From Bacteroides luhongzhouii (lineage in GTDB: Bacteria > Bacteroidota > Bacteroidia > Bacteroidales > Bacteroidaceae): 64,000 nucleotides of DNA. Shown piece by piece: positions 55,032 to 64,000 of the stretch; the first letter of the stretch is position 1, and each line of letters opens with the position of its first letter. The notes beneath the pieces are model-generated. The model was not told the origin of the DNA. It made no database searches and saw only the letters and a list, made by a program, of their open reading frames with translations. The translations under genes and the position numbers were made by a program. Where the stretch lies: contig NZ_CP059973.1 in NCBI RefSeq assembly GCF_009193295.2, positions 62,001 to 126,000 on the forward strand. Direction: 5' to 3'.

Positions 55032-56348
55032 TCATTCGTAGGCTCCACGATTCTTTCCATTAGAGGCTGATCCGAGAGCTACGCTACCCGGTTTGAGATG
55101 AAAATCGGCAGCCTCACGATCCAGACTGAGGTTGACAAACATAGGGTCGCCTACAATATCGTTTGGCCCTTTATGTGCCACAGTTCCTCCAAAATAGACA
55201 TTATAGTCATAAACTTCGGTATCATTACCGGGCTTCTCATTACACTTGTTACCTTCACGAGCGTACATAATGTTGTTTTTAATATTCACGTCTGTACACT
55301 GGTTAGAGTGGATATCGGCATACCCCACTACCATACCGTTGTGGTAGGCAGTGTTATTGAAAATGTCCACATGATTAGCCTTAAAAGAGTGAATGCCCGA
55401 CCCACCGTTATTCACACTTATGTTATTCTGCACCAGCGTACGCCCCATATAAGGCCTTGGGTCAGTATCTTTTATCATGTCGCTAGCACGATTGTTAATA
55501 TCAATAATAATACCATTTCCATCAGAAAGATTTTTGGTACTATTCCAAGGTATCATCGTTTTGTTGGAGTGACAGTAATTACCGATTATTTTAATTTTGT
55601 AATCAGTCTTATTATCGCTGTTATAGGGAACAATCACACTGATTCCACTACAGGCATACATCGTATACCAAGCATTGTTATAGACTACATTGTTTTCAAA
55701 GGTTATATAATCGGACTGCCCCGCACCTAATCCGCCACCTGGAAAATCGTGTACGATACAGTTGCGTATAATCACATGGTGACACAGTTCTCCGCTACCT
55801 ATGGAAATGGCGTTTGTATTGTAAACGGCCGCCTGATCATATTTTATAGTTCCATCTAACCAAGTTTGGTACATATTATACGCATCGTCATAATTGAGAC
55901 GCTGATTATAACCTTCGAATTCGATACCATCGAAAATAATGTAAGAAGCATCAATTACTACCGCATTCCACACACCTACACCACCCGCTAAGATTTTAGG
56001 TTTATGACCTTCCATCGCTTTGAAAGTAATATACTTTTCTTCAGTACCGGAGTGTTCACGCTTTAAAGCGATCACTGGTTTAGCAACAGACTCATACGTT
56101 CCGTTCATTAAGTTCACCACATCTCCCGGTCTTATAACCGACAAAACCTTATCGAAACTTTTAAAAGGAAAAGCCGCAGCTTTGCCATTATTGCTATCTG
56201 AACCTTCTGGAGACACATAGTAAACGCTCTCCGTAGGTTTTGAGTTTGTATTCGATCCCGATCCGGCATCTAATATCGGGTCATCGCCACCGCAACCTGC
56301 TACTAACAAAGAGCAACATAATATAACACTGTAATATATTTGTTTCAT
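55032..56348 (-). CDS. right-handed parallel beta-helix lipoprotein
   Basis: The 438-residue protein has a lipoprotein signal (IYYSVILCCSLLVAGC) followed by GGDDP. The DUF1565-like start is YYVSPEGSDSNNGKAAAFPF and IRPGDVVNLMNGTYES, then Asn-ladder coils with HHVIIRNCIVHDFPGGG, SGIHSFKANHVDIFNNTAYH and DYNVYFGG, ending NGKNRGAYE. It is a likely duplicate of the 49523 protein, here lipid-anchored. The function is probably cleavage or binding of the PUL 2 glycan. The stop of the DUF1735-like gene is only 1 nt upstream, so the genes are coupled. Confidence 0.87.
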   Translation of the reverse strand: MKQIYYSVILCCSLLVAGCGGDDPILDAGSGSNTNSKPTESVYYVSPEGSDSNNGKAAAFPFKSFDKVLSVIRPGDVVNLMNGTYESVAKPVIALKREHSGTEEKYITFKAMEGHKPKILAGGVGVWNAVVIDASYIIFDGIEFEGYNQRLNYDDAYNMYQTWLDGTIKYDQAAVYNTNAISIGSGELCHHVIIRNCIVHDFPGGGLGAGQSDYITFENNVVYNNAWYTMYACSGISVIVPYNSDNKTDYKIKIIGNYCHSNKTMIPWNSTKNLSDGNGIIIDINNRASDMIKDTDPRPYMGRTLVQNNISVNNGGSGIHSFKANHVDIFNNTAYHNGMVVGYADIHSNQCTDVNIKNNIMYAREGNKCNEKPGNDTEVYDYNVYFGGTVAHKGPNDIVGDPMFVNLSLDREAADFHLKPGSVALGSASNGKNRGAYE

Positions 56349-56349
56349 A

Positions 56350-56934
56350 TTATTTGATTATACCCTGAATAAAATTTGTATCAATACATATCACTGCTGT
56401 GTCTAAATCATCATTAGTCGCAACAGACGAACTCGATATTTTTACAGCAACTGCAAACTTTTTCCCGGCATTAACACCCGTCAGTACATTTAAATCAATA
56501 ACCATCTGAAAAGGAGTAGATGCAGCATTTGAAACCATATTAACTGATGAAGGAATTGAATATGCCGACGCTGGCAAAGGTAAAGTTCCAATCGGCAAAC
56601 GCCCGTCCATTATCATGGTATTGACAATGGAATGATCTATTGATATATCCACTGTGGATGCTTTGAATTCAATCCCCGACTGAACCACACCCAACAATAC
56701 AATAAACTTATTATTGGCTTTATCGATCTCATATCTTTTTGTCCCGCCGGGGGTTACAAGAGAAGGATTCTCCGGATTCGGAGCGTCAATATTCCAAACA
56801 GGTTCCAATGCCATTGGTTGATATATCGTCGTTTCCGGATAATCGGCATCGGCATATTCATCATAGCCGCATGAAGCAAAAGTCGTCGCTAACACCCAGC
56901 CGCATATTAGCATAAAAAGTATATTCTTTTTCAT
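56350..56934 (-). CDS. DUF1735-like surface lipoprotein
   Basis: From the ATG at 56934 (a GTG at 56943 is possible) the product has 194 residues with a lipoprotein signal (KKNILFMLICGWVLATTFASC) and an acidic GYDEYADADYPE after the cysteine. The segments GTKRYEIDKANNKFIVLLGV, VQSGIEFKASTVDISID and PLPASAYSIPSSVNM resemble DUF1735/BT_3987-like N-terminal domains. Proteins with this domain often follow SusD and bind glycans at the surface, sometimes fused to a catalytic domain; here only the short module is present. It is encoded between SusD and the beta-helix gene. Confidence 0.82.
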   Translation of the reverse strand: MKKNILFMLICGWVLATTFASCGYDEYADADYPETTIYQPMALEPVWNIDAPNPENPSLVTPGGTKRYEIDKANNKFIVLLGVVQSGIEFKASTVDISIDHSIVNTMIMDGRLPIGTLPLPASAYSIPSSVNMVSNAASTPFQMVIDLNVLTGVNAGKKFAVAVKISSSSVATNDDLDTAVICIDTNFIQGIIK

Positions 56935-56963
56935 ATTCGTCACACTTTATAAAATACATTTCA

Positions 56964-58685
56964 TTACCATAACGGATTTTGTTCCCAATCAGGCAACTTG
57001 TTTAGTTCACTCTGCGGAATCGGGTAGAAATACATCTTCTTCTCAAAGGACCTGTCTTCCAACTTTCCAGCAACATACGTAAAGCCACCGTTAGGTTGCT
57101 TAGTGATATCAACTTTGCGTAATGGTTGCTTCAATGTTTCCTCGTCCATCCAGCGACGAAGATCAAACCAACGTTTACCCTCAAAACAAAGTTCAACAAA
57201 GCGCTCTTGCCTGATCAGTTTCCGAACCTCATCCTGCGACAAACCAGCGGGCAGTCCCGGCATATCCGCACGGCTACGAATCAAATCATAATACTTTTTA
57301 ATATCACTGTCGCCCGGCTTATATTCATTCAATGCCTCTATATAATTTAGATAAATTTCGGCAAGACGAGTATAGATCCACGTATGAACAGACGTTTCAT
57401 TTTTAGTCAAATTGGACCATTGATATACGAACTTTTTAATATAATATCCGGTAGGAGTCGCATTACGTACTCCTGCTCCATCTCGTCCGCCTGCCCATAT
57501 CTCCACATTGCGCTCCTTAAACCACTCATTATTTACCAATATGAATGCCTTCAGACGTGAATCTCTGTTTTCATAAGGATTCGCCTTGTGTGTGGGATTC
57601 GACCAGTCAAAATTTTCCGATGCCGACGCATTTACTTTTACCTGAAAAGCATCCACCAGATTTTGGGAAGGGCAATTTCCTCCCGTTACTAAATCATAGC
57701 TGATCGGCAAATTCACCTTTTCAAAAGAATTGCTTGCCGCATCCCGACGACAGAAAATGATTTCCTTACTTCTGAAGGCGGTTGTTCCAAATAAGTTGGC
57801 ATAGGTATCTAGTGCGTAACCGGCTTCACCTGACATATCAATGACCGCCTTTGCCGCATCCGCCGCAGCTTTCCAACGAGCATTCCGATCTCCTGCCGGT
57901 AACGAAATCAATTCAGGATGCGCATAGCCACTTGCCCAAGACGGATTATTCCACAATTCACTTGCCGCAAAAAGTAATACTTGGCTTTTCAGCGCTTTTG
58001 CAGCCCCTGCCGTTAGGCGTCCGAGTTCAGCATCCGGTTGCTTAACCGGCAATGCACCTTCTTTAGACACCTCATCACACCAATAAATAATCTCATTTAC
58101 ACATTCTTCCAAGGTGTTACGTTTCAAGGTAGAATAATCGGTATCCAATTTTAGCTTTTCTTTTACAATTGGCACACCACCATAGCGTTTTATCAATTCG
58201 AACATATAGAATGCGCGCAACAACAACACTTCATATTTCAGTTGTTGGACATCTTTCAACCGAGCCTCATAAGTACCCGGTTGTGAAGGATTATCACGTA
58301 CGTCATCATAGTTAATATTATCCGCATTCTCCAAAAAATTATATACCTTACGAATGGATGCATAGTATCTGTTCAGCGGATTATCCGGCATATCAGTAGG
58401 AAGCCAGCTCCCCGTATTGAATTTCTGCACGGCATGCGTTTGAATCGTAAATTCAGCCTCATCCGTTGCAGCAGCCATCATAGCCGATGATGCGGATCCC
58501 CAAATTTCCGACAATCCCTGAGGAAGATCACCATATACAGAATAGGCTACATTCATCGCGTTTTCATACGATGAAAACGCGATAGTCTCATTCAAAGCTG
58601 TTTCAACATCCCTGTCCAAATAGTCCTCACACGAAGTCAGCACAGTCAGACAAGGCAGCATAAATAGTAATATTTTCTTTTTCAT
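56964..58685 (-). CDS. SusD/RagB-like outer-membrane lipoprotein (pair 2)
   Basis: From the ATG at 58685 (a GTG at 58694 is possible) the product has 573 residues with a lipoprotein signal (KILLFMLPCLTVLTSC) followed by EDYLDRDVE. SusD-family features include LKYEVLLLRAFYMFELIKRY, GGVPIVKEKL, IYTRLAEIYLNYIEALNEY, IRSRADMPGLPAGLSQDEVR and RQERFVELCFEGKRWFDLRRW. It binds glycan at the mouth of the adjacent SusC. It follows SusC by 28 nt. Confidence 0.96.
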   Translation of the reverse strand: MKKKILLFMLPCLTVLTSCEDYLDRDVETALNETIAFSSYENAMNVAYSVYGDLPQGLSEIWGSASSAMMAAATDEAEFTIQTHAVQKFNTGSWLPTDMPDNPLNRYYASIRKVYNFLENADNINYDDVRDNPSQPGTYEARLKDVQQLKYEVLLLRAFYMFELIKRYGGVPIVKEKLKLDTDYSTLKRNTLEECVNEIIYWCDEVSKEGALPVKQPDAELGRLTAGAAKALKSQVLLFAASELWNNPSWASGYAHPELISLPAGDRNARWKAAADAAKAVIDMSGEAGYALDTYANLFGTTAFRSKEIIFCRRDAASNSFEKVNLPISYDLVTGGNCPSQNLVDAFQVKVNASASENFDWSNPTHKANPYENRDSRLKAFILVNNEWFKERNVEIWAGGRDGAGVRNATPTGYYIKKFVYQWSNLTKNETSVHTWIYTRLAEIYLNYIEALNEYKPGDSDIKKYYDLIRSRADMPGLPAGLSQDEVRKLIRQERFVELCFEGKRWFDLRRWMDEETLKQPLRKVDITKQPNGGFTYVAGKLEDRSFEKKMYFYPIPQSELNKLPDWEQNPLW

Positions 58686-58713
58686 TTCTTTCACTTTTTA
58701 GAAATTAAACACA

Positions 58714-61536
58714 TCAGAACTGCAGTTTCACACCGGCACTTACTGTTCGCATGGCAGGAACTCCCGAAAGACCTTCCGGATCCGCATTGCTCATATCATG
58801 CAAATGATGCAGGCTGAATAAATTAGTACCATTCAAGAAGAAACGAATTTTATCTGCATAAACAGCTTTGCTCCACTTCTCCGGCAAAGTGTATCCGACT
58901 TCTACATATCTTAGCTTCAAGAAAGAACCATTTTCCTGCCAGAATGAAGAATATTTCGTATTATTCGGATTCGCTTGCGTAGACAGTCTCGGATAAATAG
59001 CAGTCTCCTTGGTTGCTTCCGTCCAACGGTTTAAAGCAGACTCGGGAGCCGCATACTGGTTTTGGAAAGCCCAATAAGTACTTCCGGACAAATACACCGT
59101 CCGGTTACCTACCCCATAGAACATGGTTTCAAAATCAAAGCCCTTATATTTCAATCCTAAAGTCAAACTGGCGGAATATTGCGGTGTACCTGTATACCCA
59201 ATAGGACAAGCATCCTGATCGTCAATTTGTTTATCACCGTTCATATCCTTGTATTTAATATCACCGGGACGCACATCACCAAAAGTCTGCGTTGGTGAGT
59301 TTTTAATATCATCCTCATCCCTAAACAGTCCCAAAGCTACCAGACCAAATCCCTGATCCAACGCCTGTCCGGTTCTCAATTGATACGGATAGATACGGTA
59401 TTCCTCTGCCATATAGTCTATCTTGTTCTTGGCATACCAGAAATTACCTTGCGCATAATACTCCAGTCCGTTATTTAAAGCACCACTGTATCTCAATGAA
59501 GCCTCAAAACCTTTGTTCGTTGTCTTTCCCATATTGAGTGTAGAGAATGTCATACCCAAGAGACCCGGAATTGCTCCTGTAGGAGATACCAATATATCGG
59601 AACGCTTATGGCAAAAATAATCCAAACTTACATCCAATTTATTCCAAAGTGTAGCGTCAACGCCTATATTCAATCTCTTCTCACTCTCCCAAGTTCTGTC
59701 AGGATCGGCTGCAACGTCTTCCATAAGACCTGATACCGATGTTTGTGTAAAACCTTTATAGTAACCGGCACTATATTTATAATCCTGTGTATCAGCATAC
59801 CTTTTACTACCAACAATGGCAGCGTTTCCTACTGTTCCGTAAGAGCCTCTCACTTTCAAGAAAGTCAGAAGGTCGTTTCCTTTCAGAAAATCTTCATTAG
59901 AAACAATCCAACCCAATGATACGGCAGGAAAAAGTCCGAATCGATTGCCACGCGCATAAAGATCGGAACCTTCGTACGCGAAAGCGACTTCCCCGACATA
60001 CCGCTGATCATAACCATACGAAACACGACCACGTATTCCTACATTCTTATAGGGGAATTGGTTATCTCTAAGACCACTGTCTGTAAGTTTATACATTTCC
60101 TGCGTGAAGAATGCCACATTAGCATCCACACTATGGCAATTCCTAAAGATGCGGCTATAGTCAATCGTAGCCTCATAAGTTGTATTGCGCCATTGGTCAG
60201 ATTGTGAGTCATCTATCGACATAGGCGTTTTCTCACTATACCCGTTGTAGACGTATTCATCTCCGGACATAGCCAAAGCATAATAAGGATACTTCTTACT
60301 CTTATTGTAATGACCTATAAAGTAGTTGTTGAACGAGAAAGCAGCCGAGATGCTTAATCCCTTCGTCAATGCGTCCAAATCGTAGCGTATACGCAAGTTG
60401 GACTGAATATTACGTGCATTGTAAGAATTGTAACCCGTTTCAGTCAAATCACCCACCGGATTGCTGAATGTCTCGTTTCCACCAAACGACCCATTCGGAT
60501 TGCGCACAGGAAAAGCGTTCGGGGGCAACAATGACAGTTTGTTATATACGTTCCACGCACCACCGGCAGGTCCCGACTGATCCTGAATATTAGCAGCCAG
60601 TCTCATCTCGGCTGATAGATTTTCCGTGATATTCACATCTACATTCGCCCGAATGTTATAGCAAGTGTACTTACTGTTGGAACTTGTTTCACGCTTACGG
60701 TCTGTTCCCTTAAAGAAACCGCTGTTATCCGAGACATTCAATAACGCAAAATATCGGATGATTTCATTTCCACCACTGAAATTCAGATTATAGTTCTGTA
60801 ATATCGAGCTTTTCTTCAGTACCTCATCATACCAATCGACATTGGGATACAAATAACGGTTACTCCCTGTTTTATATGCATCCATCGCATCAGTTCCTGT
60901 ATAAACGGGATCCAATCCGTCATTGGCACGAGCTTCATCATAAAGTTTCGCATAATTATACGAATCCAAATATTTGGGTGTATGGAAAGGTGTGTTAAAG
61001 CCCAACTGTGCGCTAAAGTTCACTTCCAAAGGTTTTACCGATCCTTTTTTAGTAGTCACTAACAATACCCCATTTGCACCACGCATACCATAGACAACAG
61101 CTGCCGCCGCATCTTTCAATAAGGTAATGGATTCTATCTCCTGCACAGCCAACTGATCGAATGTAGACTCGAAACCATCTACAATTACTAGAACCGAACG
61201 GTCTGTTGTACTGAATGTATTAAATCCGCGGGCATTCATAGTGGGCGAGTCACTACCCGGCTCACCGCTTCCTTGCATCACAGTCAGTCCGGGAATTTCC
61301 CCATACAATGTATTCATCACATTTTGCGTAAATGACTTTTCCAGTTTAGAACCTTTTACCGTTGACATGGCACCGGTTACTTTCCAAGGAGAGATTTCAC
61401 CCAATTGGGTTACAACAATTGAATCTTTCTTCATCCAATCCGCAGCAACACGCTCCTGTTGTGCCTGTACCGTTGAAGGAATCAACAGACAAACGGGGAG
61501 AAGCCGCATTATAAAATTTCTATATTTCATTGTCAT
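58714..61536 (-). CDS. SusC/RagA-like TonB-dependent transporter without the usual N-terminal extension
   Basis: The 940-residue protein has a signal peptide (RNFIMRLLPVCLLIPSTVQAQ) but no CarboxypepD_reg-like or STN domain; the plug follows about 35 residues later (VTGAMSTVKGSKLEKSF, VMNTLYGEIPGLTVMQGSGE, VYGMRGANGVLLVTTKKG). The beta-barrel is complete, with DVRPGDIKYKDMNGDKQIDD and a C-terminal aromatic end (VSAGVKLQF). It imports oligosaccharides with its SusD. The missing domain makes it about 90 residues shorter than usual SusC proteins, including that of PUL 1. An ATG two codons later is also possible. Confidence 0.95.
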   Translation of the reverse strand: MTMKYRNFIMRLLPVCLLIPSTVQAQQERVAADWMKKDSIVVTQLGEISPWKVTGAMSTVKGSKLEKSFTQNVMNTLYGEIPGLTVMQGSGEPGSDSPTMNARGFNTFSTTDRSVLVIVDGFESTFDQLAVQEIESITLLKDAAAAVVYGMRGANGVLLVTTKKGSVKPLEVNFSAQLGFNTPFHTPKYLDSYNYAKLYDEARANDGLDPVYTGTDAMDAYKTGSNRYLYPNVDWYDEVLKKSSILQNYNLNFSGGNEIIRYFALLNVSDNSGFFKGTDRKRETSSNSKYTCYNIRANVDVNITENLSAEMRLAANIQDQSGPAGGAWNVYNKLSLLPPNAFPVRNPNGSFGGNETFSNPVGDLTETGYNSYNARNIQSNLRIRYDLDALTKGLSISAAFSFNNYFIGHYNKSKKYPYYALAMSGDEYVYNGYSEKTPMSIDDSQSDQWRNTTYEATIDYSRIFRNCHSVDANVAFFTQEMYKLTDSGLRDNQFPYKNVGIRGRVSYGYDQRYVGEVAFAYEGSDLYARGNRFGLFPAVSLGWIVSNEDFLKGNDLLTFLKVRGSYGTVGNAAIVGSKRYADTQDYKYSAGYYKGFTQTSVSGLMEDVAADPDRTWESEKRLNIGVDATLWNKLDVSLDYFCHKRSDILVSPTGAIPGLLGMTFSTLNMGKTTNKGFEASLRYSGALNNGLEYYAQGNFWYAKNKIDYMAEEYRIYPYQLRTGQALDQGFGLVALGLFRDEDDIKNSPTQTFGDVRPGDIKYKDMNGDKQIDDQDACPIGYTGTPQYSASLTLGLKYKGFDFETMFYGVGNRTVYLSGSTYWAFQNQYAAPESALNRWTEATKETAIYPRLSTQANPNNTKYSSFWQENGSFLKLRYVEVGYTLPEKWSKAVYADKIRFFLNGTNLFSLHHLHDMSNADPEGLSGVPAMRTVSAGVKLQF

Positions 61537-61563
61537 ACTTCTATACGATATTTAACCTACTAA

Positions 61564-63348
61564 TTACCAACCGGGATTCTGTATCATGTATCCCTTATTT
61601 ACCTCACTTTCAAAAATTGGATGCAGATACATATTGCGATTGAATACACGTTTCTCATATTCGGATATTACATAATCACATTTTTGAGACAGTCCTGTTC
61701 CACTCTTACGCGTTATGATAACTTTATAGAATGCCCCTTGCATAACCCCTTCCTTCTCAGCATCCATCCAACGGCGGATATCCCATAAACGGTGATCTTC
61801 ATAAGCCAACTCGACAGCACGCTCATTCTTTATACGATCACGCATCTGCTTTTGTGACAAACCAGTCGGCAGATCAGGCATACCTGCACGGTCGCGAATC
61901 GTATTGACAGCATCATACACTTCTTGAGATGGCGACGAAAGATATTCATTCAACGCTTCCGCATAATCCAGATAAAGCTCACCAACACGGAATAAGATAG
62001 CATTTGCCTCCATCTGATAATTAGTAGAGTTACTCATAGCATAAGGTATGAGCTTATGCATTATCACACCCGTTGCGTTCGTACCGGGACCAGGACTTTG
62101 TCCTTTAGCTCCTTCATATAGCTGCATATCCGTATAGAGATGATTCCAACTCGATCCGTTATATGCCATCGTTTGTCTGAAACGAGGATCCAATTCAGCA
62201 TATTTCTCCATCAGATCCGTACCTGGTATGCCCGGTTCATTCCATGTTTGGGGATCACCGTTCATCTTTTCATATTTGCATACAAAGTTATGCGGCACGC
62301 ATACTGCATTTCCCGCCCAACCGTTCATACCTAAACCTGCGGGCAGTATCAATCCCCAAGGTGCTTGCCAGTTACCTTTTTTACCGTCAAACTTCTCTGC
62401 CAAGATAATTTCTTCATTATCATATGTATCCCATACTTTACGATAATCATTCTCCACATCATCGTTATCCAACAATTTGAAACCGGACGTTCGGGCAGCA
62501 TCCAGAGCTGCCAATGCAGCATCTGCCGCTTGTTTCCAGCGTTGCGGGTCACGATTACCATAACATACCAGTTCCGGATGATCAGTCGGTAAATAAGGCT
62601 CATCCGTATTAAAGAGCGGACTTGCAGCGTACAATAGTGTCTTCGCCTTCAGCGCCAAAGCCGCGGCATCCGTAACGCGTCCACGTTGGTTGGCATTATA
62701 TACAACGCCTTTCAACAGTCTGGCAGATTCATTACAATCATTCACAATATAATTCACAAAATCCGCCACTGAAGCACGTGGTTTATTCCAATCGTCAGCT
62801 TCCGTCAAACGTTTGTCCACAATAGGCATTCCACCATAACGCTTAAACATTTCAAAATTATTCAACGCACGGAGAAACAGCGTTTCGCCCAAATATTGGT
62901 CTTTTTCTCTCTGCGTAAGTGTAGTTCCCGGTAAACGTTCAATAATAATATTGCAACGACGGATGGCCGTCCAACGCAAATCAAAACGCTTATCTTCCTG
63001 ATTTTTGATATTGTTAGCCAATATAGATCCTGTATTCCACTCCTGTGAGGTAAAAAAACTTTGTGCCATCTCCGCTTCATCGCACATAGGAGCCGTCATG
63101 CACATAGACGGATTCGGATTCACACTCCCATTATTCGTATTATACGGATAATAGGAATGAATGCCATACATATACGTACCGAAGACAAATGTCTCTATGT
63201 CTTTTTTGGTAGAGAAAATGGTATCTTCTGTAATATCCACCCCGGGAGGTTTGTCCAAGAACTCATCAAAGCCTTTCACACATGAACTGACAGAAGTACA
63301 AATGACTGCCAACAAAAGAAGTATCTTAATTATAAATCTATTTCTCAT
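61564..63348 (-). CDS. SusD/RagB-like outer-membrane lipoprotein (pair 1)
   Basis: The 594-residue protein has a lipoprotein signal (IIKILLLLAVICTSVSSC) and the SusD fold: DIETFVFGTYMYGIHSYYPY, LGETLFLRALNNFEMFKRYG, GGMPIVDKRL, VGELYLDYAEALNEYLSS, NTIRDRAGMPDLPTGLSQ and NERAVELAYEDHRLWDIRRW. It resembles the second SusD (56964) in its C-terminal half, suggesting duplication of the SusC/SusD pair. It follows the partial SusC after 23 nt and precedes the complete SusC by 27 nt. Confidence 0.96.
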   Translation of the reverse strand: MRNRFIIKILLLLAVICTSVSSCVKGFDEFLDKPPGVDITEDTIFSTKKDIETFVFGTYMYGIHSYYPYNTNNGSVNPNPSMCMTAPMCDEAEMAQSFFTSQEWNTGSILANNIKNQEDKRFDLRWTAIRRCNIIIERLPGTTLTQREKDQYLGETLFLRALNNFEMFKRYGGMPIVDKRLTEADDWNKPRASVADFVNYIVNDCNESARLLKGVVYNANQRGRVTDAAALALKAKTLLYAASPLFNTDEPYLPTDHPELVCYGNRDPQRWKQAADAALAALDAARTSGFKLLDNDDVENDYRKVWDTYDNEEIILAEKFDGKKGNWQAPWGLILPAGLGMNGWAGNAVCVPHNFVCKYEKMNGDPQTWNEPGIPGTDLMEKYAELDPRFRQTMAYNGSSWNHLYTDMQLYEGAKGQSPGPGTNATGVIMHKLIPYAMSNSTNYQMEANAILFRVGELYLDYAEALNEYLSSPSQEVYDAVNTIRDRAGMPDLPTGLSQKQMRDRIKNERAVELAYEDHRLWDIRRWMDAEKEGVMQGAFYKVIITRKSGTGLSQKCDYVISEYEKRVFNRNMYLHPIFESEVNKGYMIQNPGW

Positions 63349-63371
63349 AGCTGAATTATTTTATGAATGAA

Positions 63372-64000
63372 TCAGAATTTAATGTTCACTCCTATATTAT
63401 ATATCTTGGTGATAGGATACGGCTCATAATTCGTTGCTTGTTGAGCTGTTTCGGGGTCTACACCTTGGAACATATCCGACCATGTAATCAAGTTATTACC
63501 ATTGATAAACACACGCATGGAAGACATGCGCAGTTTCTTCAACCAATCCGATTTTAAGGTATAACCTATCTCCACATTCTTCAAACGCAAATAACTTGCG
63601 TCCCGAGTCCAGAAGGTAGAATTCTGATAATTATGTTTCTGGGTAGCATTACCTTCCGATAAATGAGGGTATTTTATCGGCAACCCTTGTTCATAACGTT
63701 CCTGACTCCAGCTCTCCAATAAAGATTTGGGCGCGGAAAAGTTTTCTTGAAAACCTCGCGTATAAAGACGTGAATATTGTAATGAAACATGTCCAGCACC
63801 TTGAAATAGCACCGAGATATCAAATCCTTTCCAGTCACCTCCAAACGAAAGGCCATATATGATTTCCGGATAGTTGGAATATCCTATGGGCACTTCGTCA
63901 TAACTATTGATAATGCCGTCTCCGTTCACATCCCGATATATCAAATCTCCCGGTTGAATTTTGTTGTTTTGCCAACTGGACATCGGACGATTCGGGTCAT
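63372..64000 (-). CDS. SusC/RagA-like transporter, C-terminal part, cut by window edge
   Basis: About 209 codons are visible up to the window edge. They show the SusC C-terminal barrel: GDLIYRDVNGDGIINSYDEV, GYSNYPEIIYGLSFGGDWKG, VLFQGAGHVS, ASYLRLKNVEIGYTL and VFINGNNLITWSDM, with a terminal aromatic residue (NIGVNIKF). The Met at 63983 is internal; the frame continues upstream past the edge. It is the first visible gene of PUL 2 and pairs with the SusD at 61564. Confidence 0.95.
   Translation of the reverse strand, partial: DPNRPMSSWQNNKIQPGDLIYRDVNGDGIINSYDEVPIGYSNYPEIIYGLSFGGDWKGFDISVLFQGAGHVSLQYSRLYTRGFQENFSAPKSLLESWSQERYEQGLPIKYPHLSEGNATQKHNYQNSTFWTRDASYLRLKNVEIGYTLKSDWLKKLRMSSMRVFINGNNLITWSDMFQGVDPETAQQATNYEPYPITKIYNIGVNIKF

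Noticed and set aside
55098..55730. Open frame of about 210 codons on the plus strand
   Set aside because: It is antisense to the beta-helix lipoprotein gene, whose Asn/Ile-rich repeats leave few stops on the other strand; no family features.
1..64000. CRISPR array or tRNA/rRNA genes
   Set aside because: No set of regularly spaced repeats and no cloverleaf or rRNA-like stretch was recognised on reading either strand.

Overview
The window is a Bacteroides-type chromosome segment. The evidence is two SusC/SusD-type polysaccharide utilisation loci (PULs), lipoproteins with acidic residues after the lipid cysteine, a hybrid two-component regulator, and Bacteroidales promoters (TAnnTTTG -7 boxes, some with a TTTG-like -33 box about 19-20 nt upstream). 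No tRNA, rRNA or CRISPR array was seen.

PUL 1 (about 1-27,830) lies almost entirely on the minus strand and is flanked by a divergent AraC-family activator gene (26,938-27,825). Nearest the regulator is a three-gene unit: an MFS sugar transporter, a large cytoplasmic DUF5107-like plus TPR protein, and a GH97 with a retaining-type active site. A second unit starts at 19.8 kb: SusC, SusD, a surface lipoprotein, a secreted endonuclease/exonuclease/phosphatase-fold enzyme, a second GH97 with an inverting-type active site, GH88, a heparinase II/III-like lyase, GH31, aldose 1-epimerase, a broken GH92 and two tandem GH89 alpha-N-acetylglucosaminidases (the last one cut by the window edge). Both units begin with a similar bipartite motif at the same position relative to a Bacteroides promoter, which I infer to be the AraC operator. 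Lyase plus GH88 plus GH89, with no sulfatase in view, suggests an unsulfated glycan containing uronic acid and alpha-GlcNAc; this is inference.

The middle (27.9-40.4 kb) is core genome: dnaE, psd-pssA, a small membrane protein, tadA, a small hypothetical gene, yraN, an mmcQ/yjbR-type gene, birA, a BACON-metzincin lipoprotein protease, a TPR protein, a MATE transporter and pyrH.

PUL 2 (40.4-64.0 kb, running off the right edge) is also on the minus strand. It has two SusC/SusD pairs (the outer SusC partial), a DUF1735-like lipoprotein, three related right-handed beta-helix proteins, a BIG2/InlB-repeat/beta-helix lipoprotein, a secreted GH94-like alpha-toroid enzyme, and a hybrid two-component sensor/regulator at its left end. 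A decayed IS1182-family transposase with an IS110-family element next to or inside it splits the locus between 51.0 and 53.2 kb. The IS110 element has a structured, about 200-nt leader upstream of its transposase that fits a bridge RNA.
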